This document shows, piece by piece, positions 34,641 to 44,827 of a stretch of 64,000 nucleotides of DNA. The stretch's first letter is position 1. Each line of letters opens with the position of its first letter. Position numbers and translations under genes: made by a program. Source of the DNA: Streptomyces cadmiisoli (GTDB lineage Bacteria; Actinomycetota; Actinomycetes; Streptomycetales; Streptomycetaceae). The DNA lies in contig NZ_CP030073.1 in assembly GCF_003261055.1 (NCBI RefSeq), forward strand, positions 2,976,001 to 3,040,000. Reading direction: 5' to 3'. A model generated the notes under the pieces. That model was not told the origin of the DNA and ran no database searches. It saw only the letters and a program-made list of their open reading frames with translations.

Positions 34641-35240
34641 ATGGGAATCTTCGGCAACCGGAAGTCCGCCACCACCGCCACGGCAGCCGTCAACCCGGAG
34701 CTCGCCGCGCTGACCGGCGACTACACCATCGACCCGACGCACTCGACGCTCGGTTTCGTGGCCCGCCACGCGATGGTCACCAACGTCAAGGGCAGCTTCG
34801 TCGACTTCAGCGGTTCGCTGCACCTGGACGGCTCCGACCCGTCGCGGTCCACCGCGTCCCTCGACGTCAAGATGGACAGCATCACCACGGGCAACGCCGA
34901 CCGTGACGGCCACCTCAAGACCGCGGACTTCTTCAAGACCGACGAGTTCCCGACGATGACCTTCCGCTCCACCAAGGCCGAGGCTCTCGGCGGCGACGAC
35001 TACCGCATCACCGGTGACCTCTCGATCCTCGGCGTCACCCGGCCGATCACCATCGACCTGGAGTTCAACGGCGTGGCCAAGGACCCGTACGGCAACGACC
35101 GCGCCGGCTTCGAGGGCAAGGCCGAGATCCTGCGCTCCGACTGGGGCCTGACCTGGAACGCCGCGCTGGAGACCGGTGGCGTCCTGGTCTCCGACAAGAT
35201 CAAGCTCAACTTCGACATCTCGGCGATCCGGAACGCGTGA
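34641..35240 (+). CDS. YceI-family lipocalin-like protein
   Basis: 199 residues. The YceI beta-barrel binds polyprenoid-like lipids: YTIDPTHSTLGFVARHAMV at the start of the domain, DRDGHLKTADFFKTDEFPTM in the middle, and ILRSDWGLTWN near the end. No signal peptide is visible, so the Streptomyces form is probably cytoplasmic. ATG at 34641 follows AGGAG with a 5-nt gap. Some relatives respond to acid or redox stress. It may be controlled at the upstream palindrome. Confidence 0.92.
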   Translation: MGIFGNRKSATTATAAVNPELAALTGDYTIDPTHSTLGFVARHAMVTNVKGSFVDFSGSLHLDGSDPSRSTASLDVKMDSITTGNADRDGHLKTADFFKTDEFPTMTFRSTKAEALGGDDYRITGDLSILGVTRPITIDLEFNGVAKDPYGNDRAGFEGKAEILRSDWGLTWNAALETGGVLVSDKIKLNFDISAIRNA

Positions 35241-35277
35241 CACCCCGCGTCCGCTCACCTCTCGCCGACTGAGCACG

Positions 35278-35311
35278 CCCGCCCTCCGGAATCCCCCGAC
35301 CGGAGGGCGGG
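35278..35311 (+). terminator. terminator of yceI
   Basis: A 12-bp perfect stem (35278-35289 with 35300-35311) followed by TGTTCGT, 37 nt past the stop. Confidence 0.7.
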
Positions 35312-35375
35312 TGTTCGTCGCGCCACGCCCCGGCCCGGCGTCTCCCTCTGGCTGGATTGCGCCCCTTGTGTGTGA

Positions 35376-36278
<903 letters not shown>

Positions 36279-36295
36279 ACCCCGCCCGCAGCGCC

Positions 36296-36327
36296 ACGGG
36301 CCCGGTGCCGTCCGGCACCGGGCCCGT
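36296..36327 (+). terminator. terminator of the trypsin gene
   Basis: A 14-bp perfect stem (36296-36309 with 36314-36327) with a GTCC loop, then CTCGT, 17 nt past the stop. Confidence 0.75.
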
Positions 36328-36363
36328 CTCGTCCCCTCGGGCTGCCAGGCGGTCGGGCCGCCG

Positions 36364-36480
36364 CGCGGTCACGCCGTCGGGCGTCACGCGTTCAGACGGT
36401 CAGGCGGTCAGGCGGTCAGGCGGTCAGGCGGTCACACCGTCACGCCGTCACGCGGTCACGCGGTCACGCGGTCACGCCGT
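36364..36480. repeat. degenerate 8-bp tandem repeat
   Basis: About 14 units of consensus GGTCA(C/G)GC, including four perfect GGTCAGGC units followed by GTCACGCG/GTCACGCC units. It fills the space between the trypsin terminator and the stop codon of the converging TPM-like gene. Probably replication slippage; no gene function is evident. Confidence 0.85.
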
Positions 36481-37833
36481 TCAGAATCCGCCGCCGAAGT
36501 CCCCGCCCCCGCCGAAGTCGCCGCCGCCGAAGCCACCGAAGCCGCCGCTGAAGTCGTCGGTATTGAAGTCCGCGCCTGAGACGTCACCGCCCTGGTATCC
36601 GCCGGCGCCGAAGTCGCCGTAGCCGGAGCCGTAGTCCGCGGCGTAGGTCGGGGTCGCCATCGCGCTGCCGAGCAGGGTGCCGATGAGCAGGCCTGGCAGG
36701 ATGCCGCCGCCGAAGTAGCCGCCGGCCCACGGACCGTAGGCGGGACCGGCGTCCCAGTACGGACGGCGGCCGGACTCGGTCTCCACCTCGCGCACCGCCG
36801 GGTCCAGACCGTCGGACAGCCGCGCCCGGTCGGCCGCGCACACCGGCACCTCGCGGGTCGCCCCGCCGGGCGGCGTCCAGGTGGCGTCGGCCACCGAGGG
36901 GCCGTGGCGCGGGTCGAAGAAGCAGGGCGGACGGCGCTCGGGCAGCGGGCGGCCCGCACGGCGGGCCGCGAGCAGGGCGAGCGAGAACCGGCCGTCCTCC
37001 AGGGTCTGGGTGACCGCGCGGACGTCCTCGGGCCGCTGCGCGGAGGCCATGTACGACTTCGCCTTCTCGTAGGCGTCCAGCCCATGTGCGTAGTCGGCGC
37101 GCATCGCGTCGTCCGCGCCGGGCTCGGAGGGGTGGAAGTCCAGCCGGTCCAGTTCCTCGCCGAAGGCCGTGATGTCCTCGTCGACGACGACCCGCAGCTT
37201 CTCCAGTGCCGCCCGCTGCTCCGCCTCGTGGCGGCTGCGGTTGCGGCGCACCAGCGTGTACGCGCCCGCGCCGCCGGCCACCAGGACGGCGCCGGCGGTG
37301 ATCAGCGCGGTCGTCGACACACCGTCGCCGGCGCTCTCGCCCCAGCTGCTCGGCGCGGAGCCGCCCACGTTGCGCAGCGCGCTGTCGACGAAGTCGTTGA
37401 GCTGCGCCTTCGCGTCGCCCGCGGACTGCACCGAGGTGACCAGGTTGGTCACCGCCGCCCGGCCGAGCACGCTGCTGTCGGCGCGCGCGTCGAACCGGTC
37501 GCCGAGGCGGACGCCGTACAGACCGGTGACGCCGGTCTCGGTGCGCAGGTTCTCGAAGAGGCTCTGCGTCGGGAAGTCGGCGGGGAGGACGGCCACGAAG
37601 ACGGGTTTGTCCGCGTCGCGGATCTTGTCGGCGAGCGCCTCGGCGTCCGCCGTCGACAGCTGGCCGGAAGCGGCCGGGTCCACGTAGACGGGGCTCTCGC
37701 GCAGCGCCTCGGCGACCCGGGACAGATCGGTGGCCGCGTGCGCGCCCGGCACACCCGCCAACAGCAGCGCCGCCACGGCGGCAACCGGCACGATCAGCAG
37801 GCGTAGGAGCCTTTGAACCAGCGCGGCCTTCAT
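36481..37833 (-). CDS. TPM-domain-like membrane protein with glycine-rich tail
   Basis: 450 residues. Signal-like segment 8-33 (LLRLLIVPVAAVAALLLAGVPGAHA), then an extracellular domain (to ~170) resembling TPM/YgcG (SGQLSTADAEALADKIRDADKPVFVAVLP), a transmembrane helix 174-195, a cytoplasmic helical region, and a Gly/Asp/Phe-rich end like that of other YgcG-type proteins. ATG at 37833. Function unknown; TPM domains are linked to photosystem repair in plants and to unknown membrane tasks in bacteria. An alternative is an unclassified Streptomyces secreted-domain protein. Confidence 0.8.
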   Translation of the reverse strand: MKAALVQRLLRLLIVPVAAVAALLLAGVPGAHAATDLSRVAEALRESPVYVDPAASGQLSTADAEALADKIRDADKPVFVAVLPADFPTQSLFENLRTETGVTGLYGVRLGDRFDARADSSVLGRAAVTNLVTSVQSAGDAKAQLNDFVDSALRNVGGSAPSSWGESAGDGVSTTALITAGAVLVAGGAGAYTLVRRNRSRHEAEQRAALEKLRVVVDEDITAFGEELDRLDFHPSEPGADDAMRADYAHGLDAYEKAKSYMASAQRPEDVRAVTQTLEDGRFSLALLAARRAGRPLPERRPPCFFDPRHGPSVADATWTPPGGATREVPVCAADRARLSDGLDPAVREVETESGRRPYWDAGPAYGPWAGGYFGGGILPGLLIGTLLGSAMATPTYAADYGSGYGDFGAGGYQGGDVSGADFNTDDFSGGFGGFGGGDFGGGGDFGGGF

Positions 37834-37866
37834 ATGTTCGAAGCTACCTGAACGGGGACAGAAACG

Positions 37867-37907
37867 GACATCGGTACCGGGACGGAATTCGTCCCGGTAC
37901 CGATGTC
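37867..37907. terminator. long stem-loop between cimA and the TPM-like gene
   Basis: A perfect 18-bp stem (37867-37884 with 37890-37907) and GAATT loop. It lies past the cimA stop and 34 bases before the TPM-like start codon. No T-tract; it could end cimA or shape the TPM-like leader. Confidence 0.65.
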
Positions 37908-37991
37908 GCACGGGCAGGGCCGGGCCGCCCGGTACGCGCCGGCACGGCTTCTCCTTTGCCGCCGCGCAACGCCGTCCTGTGCGGCGGCGTC

Positions 37992-39596
37992 CTATGCGGC
38001 GGGCTCCACGCCGGCCCGCAGCAGGCCGTAGGTGTACGCGTCCTCCAGGGCCTGCCACGACGCGGCGATGACGTTCTCCGCGACGCCCACCGTGGACCAC
38101 TCGCCCGCCCCGTCGGAGGTGGCGATGAGCACCCGGGTGGTGGACTGGGTGCCGTGCTTGCCCTCCAGGATGCGCACCTTGTAGTCCACCAGCTCCAGCT
38201 TGGCCAGCTGGGGGTAGATCTTCTCCAGCGCGACGCGCAGGGCGCGGTCCAGGGCGTTGACCGGGCCGTTGCCCTCGGCGGTCGCGACGATGCGCTCGCT
38301 CTTGGCCCACAGCTTCACCGTGGCCTCGTTGGCGTGGCTGCCGTCGGGCCGGTCCTCGACGATCGCCCGCCAGGACTCCACCTCGAAGTACTTCAGCGGC
38401 CTGCCCTCGGCCTCGGCGCGCAGCAGCAGCTCGAAGGAGGCGTCGGCGGCCTCGTACGTGTAGCCCTTGAGTTCGAGCTCCTTGACCCGGTCCACGACCC
38501 GGCCGACCAGTTCCCGGTCGCCGCCGAGGTCGACGCCCAGCTCCTTGCCCTTGAGCTCGACGGAGGCGCGGCCCGCCATGTCGGAGACCAGCATGCGCAT
38601 GGTGTTGCCGACCTGCTCGGGGTCGATGTGCTGGTAGAGGTCCGGGTCGACCTTGATGGCGGAGGCGTGCAGCCCCGCCTTGTGCGCGAAGGCGGACACC
38701 CCGACGTAGGGCTGGTGGGTGGACGGGGTGAGGTTGACGACCTCGGCGATGGCGTGCGAGATACGGGTCATGTCACGCAGCCGTCCGTCGGGCAGGACCT
38801 TCTTGCCGTACTTCAGCTCCAGGGCGGCGACCACGGGGAAGAGGTTGGCGTTGCCGACGCGCTCGCCGTAGCCGTTGGCCGTGCACTGGACGTGGGTGGC
38901 GCCGGCGTCCACGGCGGCGAGGGTGTTGGCGACGGCGCAGCCGGTGTCGTCCTGGGCGTGGATGCCGAGCCGGGCGCCGGTGTCCGCCAGCACGGTGGCG
39001 ACGACCGCCTGCACCTGCGCCGGGAGCATGCCGCCGTTGGTGTCGCACAGGACCACGACGTCGGCACCGGCCTCCGAGGCGGCGCGGACGACGGCCTTGG
39101 CGTACTCGGGGTTCGCCCGGTAGCCGTCGAAGAAGTGCTCGCAGTCGACGAAGACGCGGCGGCCCTGTCCTTTCAGGAAGGAGACCGTGTCGCGGACCAT
39201 CGCCAGGTTCTCGTCGAGCGTGGTCCGCAGGGCCAGTTCCACATGTCGGTCGTGCGCCTTGGCGACCAGCGTGATCACCGGGGCGCCCGAGTCCACCAGC
39301 GCCTTGACCTGCGGGTCCTCGGCGGCGCTGCCACCGGCGCGGCGGGTGGCACCGAAGGCGACGAGCTGGGCGTGCCGAAGGTCGATCTCCTGCCGGGCGC
39401 GGGCGAAGAACTCGGTGTCGCGCGGGTTGGCGCCCGGCCAGCCGCCCTCGATGAAGCCCACGCCGAAGTCGTCCAGATGCCGTGCGATGGCCAGCTTGTC
39501 CGCGACGGTGAGGTTGATGCCCTCCCGCTGGGCGCCGTCGCGCAGGGTGGTGTCGAAGACGTGGAACGAGTCGTCGAGTTCGCTGGTTTCCGTCAT
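37992..39596 (-). CDS. cimA: (R)-citramalate synthase
   Basis: 534 residues. FDTTLRDGAQREG is the acyl-CoA/metal motif, VLCDTNGGMLP and HAQDDTGCAVANTLAAVDAGATHVQCTANGYGERVGN are catalytic-barrel signatures, GVSAFAHKAGLHASAI is the helical lid, and a C-terminal LeuA-like regulatory domain follows. CimA condenses acetyl-CoA with pyruvate for threonine-independent isoleucine; alpha-isopropylmalate synthase is the alternative, but length and QREGINLTVADKL favour CimA. ATG at 39596 with AGGAG upstream. An intrinsic terminator lies in its leader. Confidence 0.9.
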   Translation of the reverse strand: MTETSELDDSFHVFDTTLRDGAQREGINLTVADKLAIARHLDDFGVGFIEGGWPGANPRDTEFFARARQEIDLRHAQLVAFGATRRAGGSAAEDPQVKALVDSGAPVITLVAKAHDRHVELALRTTLDENLAMVRDTVSFLKGQGRRVFVDCEHFFDGYRANPEYAKAVVRAASEAGADVVVLCDTNGGMLPAQVQAVVATVLADTGARLGIHAQDDTGCAVANTLAAVDAGATHVQCTANGYGERVGNANLFPVVAALELKYGKKVLPDGRLRDMTRISHAIAEVVNLTPSTHQPYVGVSAFAHKAGLHASAIKVDPDLYQHIDPEQVGNTMRMLVSDMAGRASVELKGKELGVDLGGDRELVGRVVDRVKELELKGYTYEAADASFELLLRAEAEGRPLKYFEVESWRAIVEDRPDGSHANEATVKLWAKSERIVATAEGNGPVNALDRALRVALEKIYPQLAKLELVDYKVRILEGKHGTQSTTRVLIATSDGAGEWSTVGVAENVIAASWQALEDAYTYGLLRAGVEPAA

Positions 39597-39904
39597 GGTC
39601 TGAAGGCTCCTGATGTATGGATCTCGGTCTGTACCGGAATGACCGGCTCCACCGTCCCCCAATGATCCCTCGCGCTGAGCCTTCGGCTGAAGGTGGGCCT
39701 GAAATGCGAAAAACCTCTCGCGGGTGCGAGAGGTCTGCGCGCGGGTCGAGGACGACGGTGGCCGCCCGTACCTGGTCGTACGTGGCGGTCACTGCGGACC
39801 GGCGCGCCTGCTGCCAATAATCGTGGCGAACGAGAGCACGAGGGCAGTTTGGCACAGACCGCCCCCGTGCTCACCGGCGTCTCAGTATGCGAGCCCCGGT
39901 TCAC
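39597..39904 (-). other. intergenic region upstream of cimA
   Basis: 308 bp. It holds the hairpin at 39709-39734 and a candidate leader open frame that begins at GTG 39792 (MTATYDQVRAATVVLDPRAD) and runs through the hairpin. No other feature is evident. Confidence 0.5.
39709..39734 (-). terminator. intrinsic terminator or attenuator ahead of cimA
   Basis: On the minus strand a 9-bp perfect stem ACCTCTCGC/GCGAGAGGT with loop ACCC is followed by TTTTT. It may end the TolB-like gene 170 nt upstream or act as an attenuator 113 nt ahead of cimA. Confidence 0.75.
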
Positions 39905-41185
39905 TCACCGCACACGGCGGACGAAGCCGTCGTAGAGACCGTTGGTGTCGTCGGGGACGAGCTGGGCGGAGGCGGAGGCGAGGCCGATCCGGCGGGCGTC
40001 CGCGCTCACCGAGGAGGCCGACACGGAGGTGTCCGTGACGGGCCCGCCGGTGACGGATGCACTGACCAGGGTGGTGCCGCCGGTGAGCAGATCGCGCAGG
40101 TAGACGTTGGCCGGGCCGGTCCGCCCGTCGGCGAGCCGCGGGTCCGCCGTGTAGACCAGGTACCGCCCGTCGCGGCTGAGCAGCGGCTGACCCGGGCGGC
40201 TCTCACCGTCGGGACCGGGATCGACGCGCCGGGTGACGTCCGTGCGCAGGTCACGGACGTAGAGGTCGGAGGCGTCCGCGGGGGCGTCGCCCGGGACGAG
40301 GTCGTCGGCCGTGTAGTGGAAGGCGATGGTCCGGCCGTCCGCGGAGAGCGAGGCGGGCATCGCGTAGTACGGGGTCGGTGTGCCGTCCGGTGTGACGGTG
40401 ACCCGCTCCTCGGTGCCGGTGCGGCGGTCGTGCACCCAGGTGACGCCGTTGCCGCTGCGCGGCACCAGCTGCGTGTAGGCCACATAACGGCCGTCGGCGC
40501 TCAGGTCCTGGAGCAGCGCCGGGTTGTCCGGGCGGTCCCGGTTGCTGACCCGCTCCGTGCTGCCGGTGCGGCGGTCGTGCACGTACACGACGCCGAACAG
40601 GTCGCGTGCTCCGCTCTCCATCCGGTCGGCCTTGGCGTTGAAGGCGATGTACCGGCCGTCGGCCGACATGGTGGCGCCGGCCGCGAAGGCCGAACCCCCG
40701 TCGAAGCCGACGCTGATCCGCTCCGTGTCGCCGGTGCGCCGGTCGTGCAGATAGATGTCGTCGGCGGCGTCGTTCGCCGGCGGCTCGTCCCAGTGGACGA
40801 GATTCCGCGCGTTGGAGCGGAACACGACGTACCGCCCGTCCGCGCTGATGGCCTGGGCGGAGGACGGCATGTCGGCCTGGGTGCCGTCCGAGCCGACGCT
40901 GACCCGCTCCACCGTGCCGTCACGCAGGTCGCGCACGAAAACGTCCGCGTACCCGTTGGTGTCGCCGGGCACCAGGTTGGACGCGTAGGACGTGAAAACC
41001 GCTGAGCGGCCGTCGGAGCTGAACTCCGGTCCGTAGGACTCGCCGTCGCCCTGCTCCCCCGTCGCCGTCAGCGTGACCCGCTCGGTCCGCGGCGCCGGGG
41101 CCGCAGACACCGCAGACACCGCAGACAGAGCGACCATCGCCCCCGCGAGCGCCGCGATCGACGCCCCGCGCATGGTTCTGAGCAC
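39905..41185 (-). CDS. Secreted TolB-like beta-propeller protein
   Basis: 426 residues. A signal peptide (RGASIAALAGAMVALSAVSAVSAAPA) is followed by about six WD40/TolB-like repeats of the form SADGRYVxFxSxAxNLVPGDTNGxxDVFVRDLxxGTxERVSV. Such propellers bind partners or substrates outside the cell; no catalytic residues are recognised. GTG at 41185 lies five bases after AGGGGG. It is the gene upstream of cimA, but 400 bp and a terminator separate them, so the two are probably independent. Confidence 0.85.
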   Translation of the reverse strand: MLRTMRGASIAALAGAMVALSAVSAVSAAPAPRTERVTLTATGEQGDGESYGPEFSSDGRSAVFTSYASNLVPGDTNGYADVFVRDLRDGTVERVSVGSDGTQADMPSSAQAISADGRYVVFRSNARNLVHWDEPPANDAADDIYLHDRRTGDTERISVGFDGGSAFAAGATMSADGRYIAFNAKADRMESGARDLFGVVYVHDRRTGSTERVSNRDRPDNPALLQDLSADGRYVAYTQLVPRSGNGVTWVHDRRTGTEERVTVTPDGTPTPYYAMPASLSADGRTIAFHYTADDLVPGDAPADASDLYVRDLRTDVTRRVDPGPDGESRPGQPLLSRDGRYLVYTADPRLADGRTGPANVYLRDLLTGGTTLVSASVTGGPVTDTSVSASSVSADARRIGLASASAQLVPDDTNGLYDGFVRRVR

Positions 41186-41307
41186 TTTTCCCCCTGCTTT
41201 CCCCGTTGACGCTTCTCCCCCGGCCCCGCGCCGAGGGCTCTCTCGAGGCAAGCGCATCACCGAGGAGCGGGTCAATCCCCCGAATTGAGTACAACCCGGG
41301 CGCGCAC

Positions 41308-41910
41308 TCAGGTGTCCGCGAGAAGGCTGTCCTGAAGGAACTCCCGCACATGGCCGAGAACCTGCGCCCGGTCCGTCCCCCGCAGCCCGATCGCCACATG
41401 GATGGAGAGGCCGTCGAGCAGCGCCCGCAGCCGGGCGGCGAAACGGTCCGGGTCGACCGCCCGGAACTCCCCCCGTGAGACGCCCTCCGCGAGCAGTGCC
41501 ACCAGGTCGCGGTGCCAGGCGCCCTCGATGGCGGACTGCCGGGCGCGGGCGTCGTCGTCGGCGTTCTGCGACCGGTTCCACACCTCGAGCCAGAGGGTCC
41601 AGTGCGGGTCGCGGTGGCCGTCGGGCACATACAGCCCGACATAGGCGTCGAGGCGTTCGCGGGCCGTGCCCGAGCGGCTGAGCAGCCGGCCGCGCTCGGC
41701 CCCGAGGCGGCCCTCGCTCCACTCCAGGGTCCGCAGCAGCAGTTCGTCCTTGGTGCGGAAGTAGTACAGGAGGTGTCCGCTGCTCATACCGACCTCGCGG
41801 CCGAGCGCCGCCATGGTCAGCTTCTCCAGACCGCGCTCGGCGATCATCTCCATGGCGGCGGCGAGGACCTGCTCCCGCGGCGGGGCCGGGGTCCGGCGGG
41901 GCGTGCTCAT
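41308..41910 (-). CDS. TetR-family transcriptional regulator
   Basis: 200 residues. HTH at residues ~27-55 (EKLTMAALGREVGMSSGHLLYYFRTKDELL), then an all-helical ligand domain of the BetI/AcrR type (TLWLEVWNRSQNADDDAR). ATG at 41910. It is downstream of the urease-like/agmatine deiminase genes on the same strand (gap 158 nt). The palindromes upstream of that operon are candidate targets; this link is inference from position and from the type of site. Confidence 0.88.
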   Translation of the reverse strand: MSTPRRTPAPPREQVLAAAMEMIAERGLEKLTMAALGREVGMSSGHLLYYFRTKDELLLRTLEWSEGRLGAERGRLLSRSGTARERLDAYVGLYVPDGHRDPHWTLWLEVWNRSQNADDDARARQSAIEGAWHRDLVALLAEGVSRGEFRAVDPDRFAARLRALLDGLSIHVAIGLRGTDRAQVLGHVREFLQDSLLADT

Positions 41911-42068
41911 TCGGCGGCCACCCGTCCGCCGCCGCCCGCCGGGCCGGCCACCGGGATGCCGCGCGGCCGGGCGTACCCCGGCCGGCGCGACGGCCCGGGC
42001 GACCGGCGCGACGGGGCGGTGCGGTGTCCGCGGGGCGGGCGCGGCGGCAGTACGTTCACCCGTACGTT

Positions 42069-43145
42069 CTACCCGACCGCGGTCTTCGGCTGCTGCTGGG
42101 TGACGCAGTGGATGCCGCCGCCGCCCGCGAAGATCGTCCGCGCGTCCACCAACGTCACCGTCCGCTTCGGGAAGAGCCGGCGGAAGATCCCGGCGGCGAT
42201 CTCGTCGCGCGGATCGTCGAAGCCGCACAGGACGACGCCGCCGTTGCAGACGTAGTGGTTGATGTAGGAGTAGTCCGCCCAGTGGCCGTCGGCCTCCAGG
42301 ACCGTCGGCGCGGGGACCTCCACGACCTCCAGCCGGCGCCCGCGCGCGTCCGTCTGCGACCTCAGCAGGCCGATGACCTCCTTCGTCACCTCGTGGTCGG
42401 GGTGGGCCGGGTCCGGCTGGTGGTGGGCGACCACGACGCCGGGGCGGGCGAAGGCGGCGACGATGTCGACGTGGCCGAGGGTGCCGAAGCGGTCGGCGGC
42501 GCCCGCTCGCCGCTCGGCCGGCGAGGGAGGGTAGTCGCCGGTGAGGCCGCGGGGCAGCCAGATCGCCCTGCGGGTGCCGAGCCGGGCGTGGATCTCCGCC
42601 TCGACCTCCGCCCGCGACCAGTGCGGATTGCGCTCCGGACCGAGCTGCACGGTCTCCGTGAGCAGCACCGTGCCCTCGCCGTCGACATGGATCCCACCGC
42701 CCTCGTTGACCAGCTCCGAGGTGTACGTCCGCGCCCCCGCGAGGCCGGCCACCTGCGCGGCGATCCGGGCGTCGTGCTCCCAGCGGGCCCACGGCTGGGC
42801 ACCCCAGCCGTTGAACGTCCAGTCGACGGCGGCCAGTTCCCGCCCGTTCGTCAGGAACGTGGGGCCGATGTCGCGCATCCAGGCGTCGTCCAGTTCCCGC
42901 TCGACCGTCTCGATCCCGTCGCCCAACAGGCTCCTGGCCTGCGCCGACTGTCCGGGACCGCACACCATCGTCACCGGTTCGAAGCGGCGCACCGCGCGGG
43001 CGACCGACGCCCAGGCGGTCCGGGCGGCGGCCAGTTCCCCGGGGTCGTCGAAGGTCGGGTTCGGGCCGGGCCAGGCCATCCAGGTGCGCTCGTGCGGGCT
43101 CCACTCGGCGGGCATGCGGAAGCCGTCGGCGGCCGGTGCGGTCAT
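42069..43145 (-). CDS. aguA: Agmatine deiminase
   Basis: 358 residues of the pentein fold, converting agmatine to N-carbamoylputrescine and ammonia. WMRDIGPTF and NEGGGIHVDGEGTVLLTE carry active-site acidic residues; C347 in GGGGIHCVTQQQP is the nucleophile. ATG at 43145; the open frame upstream is the shadow of the urease-like gene. It follows that gene by 11 nt, so it is cotranscribed. No adjacent N-carbamoylputrescine amidase (aguB) is seen, which makes the urease-like neighbour a possible partner. Confidence 0.92.
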   Translation of the reverse strand: MTAPAADGFRMPAEWSPHERTWMAWPGPNPTFDDPGELAAARTAWASVARAVRRFEPVTMVCGPGQSAQARSLLGDGIETVERELDDAWMRDIGPTFLTNGRELAAVDWTFNGWGAQPWARWEHDARIAAQVAGLAGARTYTSELVNEGGGIHVDGEGTVLLTETVQLGPERNPHWSRAEVEAEIHARLGTRRAIWLPRGLTGDYPPSPAERRAGAADRFGTLGHVDIVAAFARPGVVVAHHQPDPAHPDHEVTKEVIGLLRSQTDARGRRLEVVEVPAPTVLEADGHWADYSYINHYVCNGGVVLCGFDDPRDEIAAGIFRRLFPKRTVTLVDARTIFAGGGGIHCVTQQQPKTAVG

Positions 43146-43156
43146 GTGGCGGGTCC

Positions 43157-44827
43157 TCACAGGAAGTACAGGCGGTTGAGGGAGACGGACTCGGCCGGCG
43201 CCGAGCGCAGGGGCTCGCCGTCGAGGGTGACCAGACCGGTGCGCGGGTCGACGTCGACGGCTCCGGTACGGGAGTTGAGCCGCAGGTCGGCCGGTCCGAT
43301 GCCGCGTGTGCCGCGTACGGCGACCCTGCGGCGGCGGGTCGGCATCCGGTCGTTGCCCTGGTCCAGGGCCGCCCGCGCGACGAAGGCCACCGAGAGGTCG
43401 GCGGGGGTGGCGCCGTGCGCGCCGAACTGGGGGCCGAGGACCAGCGGTTCGCAGGTGTCGGTGGCCGCGTTGGGGTCGCCGACCACGCCGTAGGCCGGGA
43501 AGCCGGCCTTGAGCACCAGCTGCGGCTTGGCGCCGAAGTACTCCGGCCGCCACAGCACGATGTCGGCGAGCTTGCCGGTCTCGATCGACCCGACCTCGTG
43601 GGACAGTCCGTGCGCGATGGCCGGGTTGACGGTCAGTTTGGCGATGTAGCGCAGGACCCGCTCGTTGTCGTGGTCCGCCGGGGCGCCGAACTCGGCCTTC
43701 ATCTTCCCGGCCATCGCGAACGTACGGCGGACGGTCTCGCCGGCCCGTCCCATGCCCTGCGCGTCCGACGAGGTGATGCCGATGGCGCCCAGGTCGTGCA
43801 GCACGTCCTCGGCGCCCATGGTGCCGGCCCGGATCCGGTCGCGGGCCATGGCGGCGTCGCCCGGCAGGTCGGTCTTCAGATCGTGGACGGAGACGATCAT
43901 GCCGTAGTGCTCGGCGACCGCGTCCCGCCCGAAGGGCAGCGTGGGGTTGGTGGAGGAGCCGATGACATGGGGCACCCCGGCCATCTTCAGCACGTTGGGG
44001 ACGTGTCCGCCGCCGCAGCCCTCGATGTGGAAGGCGTGGATGGTGCGGCCCTCCAGCACCCGCAGGGTGTCCTCGACCGACAGGCATTCGTTCAGGCCGT
44101 CGCTGTGCAGGGCGACCTGGACGTCGTGCTCCTCGGCGACCCGCAGCGCGGTGTCCAGGGCACGGGTGTGGGCGCCCATGTCCTCGTGCACCTTGAAGCC
44201 GGAGGCGCCGCCCTCGGCGAGGGCCTCGACGAGCGGGGCACCGTGGGACGACGAGCCGCGGCCGAGGAAGCCGATGTTGACCGGCCAGGCGTCGAAGGCG
44301 TTGAACGCGTGCCGCAGCGCCCACGGCGAGTTGACCCCGACGCCCCACACCGGCCCGAACTCCTGGCCGATCACGGTGGTCACGCCGGACGCCAGCGAGG
44401 CCTCCATGATGCGCGGCGACAGCAGGTGCACATGGGTGTCGACGGCACCGGCCGTGGCGATCAGCCCTTCGCCGGACACGATGGAGGTGCCCGTGCCGAC
44501 GACGACGTCGACACCGTCGAGGGTGTCGGGGTTCCCGGCCCGCCCGATGGCGTGGATCCGCCCTTCGCGGATGCCGATGGAGACCTTCCGGATGCCCTGC
44601 GCGGCGTCGATCACGACGACGTTGCTGATGACGACGTCGCAGGTCTCGCGGACGGCGGCGGCCTTGAGGTGCAGCCCGTCGCGGGCGGTCTTGCCGAACC
44701 CGGCGAGGAACTCGTCGCCGTAGGACTGCGCGTCCGACTCGACGCGGATCACCAGACCCGAGTCGCCGAGCCGGATCCGGTCGCCGGCCCGGGGGCCGTG
44801 GGTGGCGGCGTACTCGTACGGATTCAC
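43157..44827 (-). CDS. ureC: Urease alpha-subunit homologue with altered active-site flap
   Basis: 556 residues aligned along the whole length of UreC. Metal-site residues are kept: H132 and H134 (DTHVH), K212 (carbamylated lysine in SGFKVHED), H214, H241, H275 and D355. The mobile flap MVCHHLD is replaced by I-V-S313-V314-H-D-L, so the flap cysteine and the catalytic histidine are absent. GGGTGPAAGT is replaced by [10 protein letters not shown]. No ureD/E/F/G accessory genes adjoin it. It may hydrolyse a ureido compound other than urea, or be inactive. ATG at 44827 overlaps the fused beta/gamma gene by 4 nt. Confidence 0.86.
   Translation of the reverse strand: MNPYEYAATHGPRAGDRIRLGDSGLVIRVESDAQSYGDEFLAGFGKTARDGLHLKAAAVRETCDVVISNVVVIDAAQGIRKVSIGIREGRIHAIGRAGNPDTLDGVDVVVGTGTSIVSGEGLIATAGAVDTHVHLLSPRIMEASLASGVTTVIGQEFGPVWGVGVNSPWALRHAFNAFDAWPVNIGFLGRGSSSHGAPLVEALAEGGASGFKVHEDMGAHTRALDTALRVAEEHDVQVALHSDGLNECLSVEDTLRVLEGRTIHAFHIEGCGGGHVPNVLKMAGVPHVIGSSTNPTLPFGRDAVAEHYGMIVSVHDLKTDLPGDAAMARDRIRAGTMGAEDVLHDLGAIGITSSDAQGMGRAGETVRRTFAMAGKMKAEFGAPADHDNERVLRYIAKLTVNPAIAHGLSHEVGSIETGKLADIVLWRPEYFGAKPQLVLKAGFPAYGVVGDPNAATDTCEPLVLGPQFGAHGATPADLSVAFVARAALDQGNDRMPTRRRRVAVRGTRGIGPADLRLNSRTGAVDVDPRTGLVTLDGEPLRSAPAESVSLNRLYFL

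Noticed and set aside
36304..36480. CRISPR-like repeat array at the end of the TPM-like gene
   Set aside because: Units are only 8 bp, contiguous, with no spacers, and no cas gene is present.
38773..39855. A 360-codon minus-strand frame over the cimA leader and cimA
   Set aside because: Beyond the first ~45 residues it reads through cimA in the wrong frame and gives Arg/Pro-rich nonsense. Only the short N-terminal part is considered, as a possible leader.
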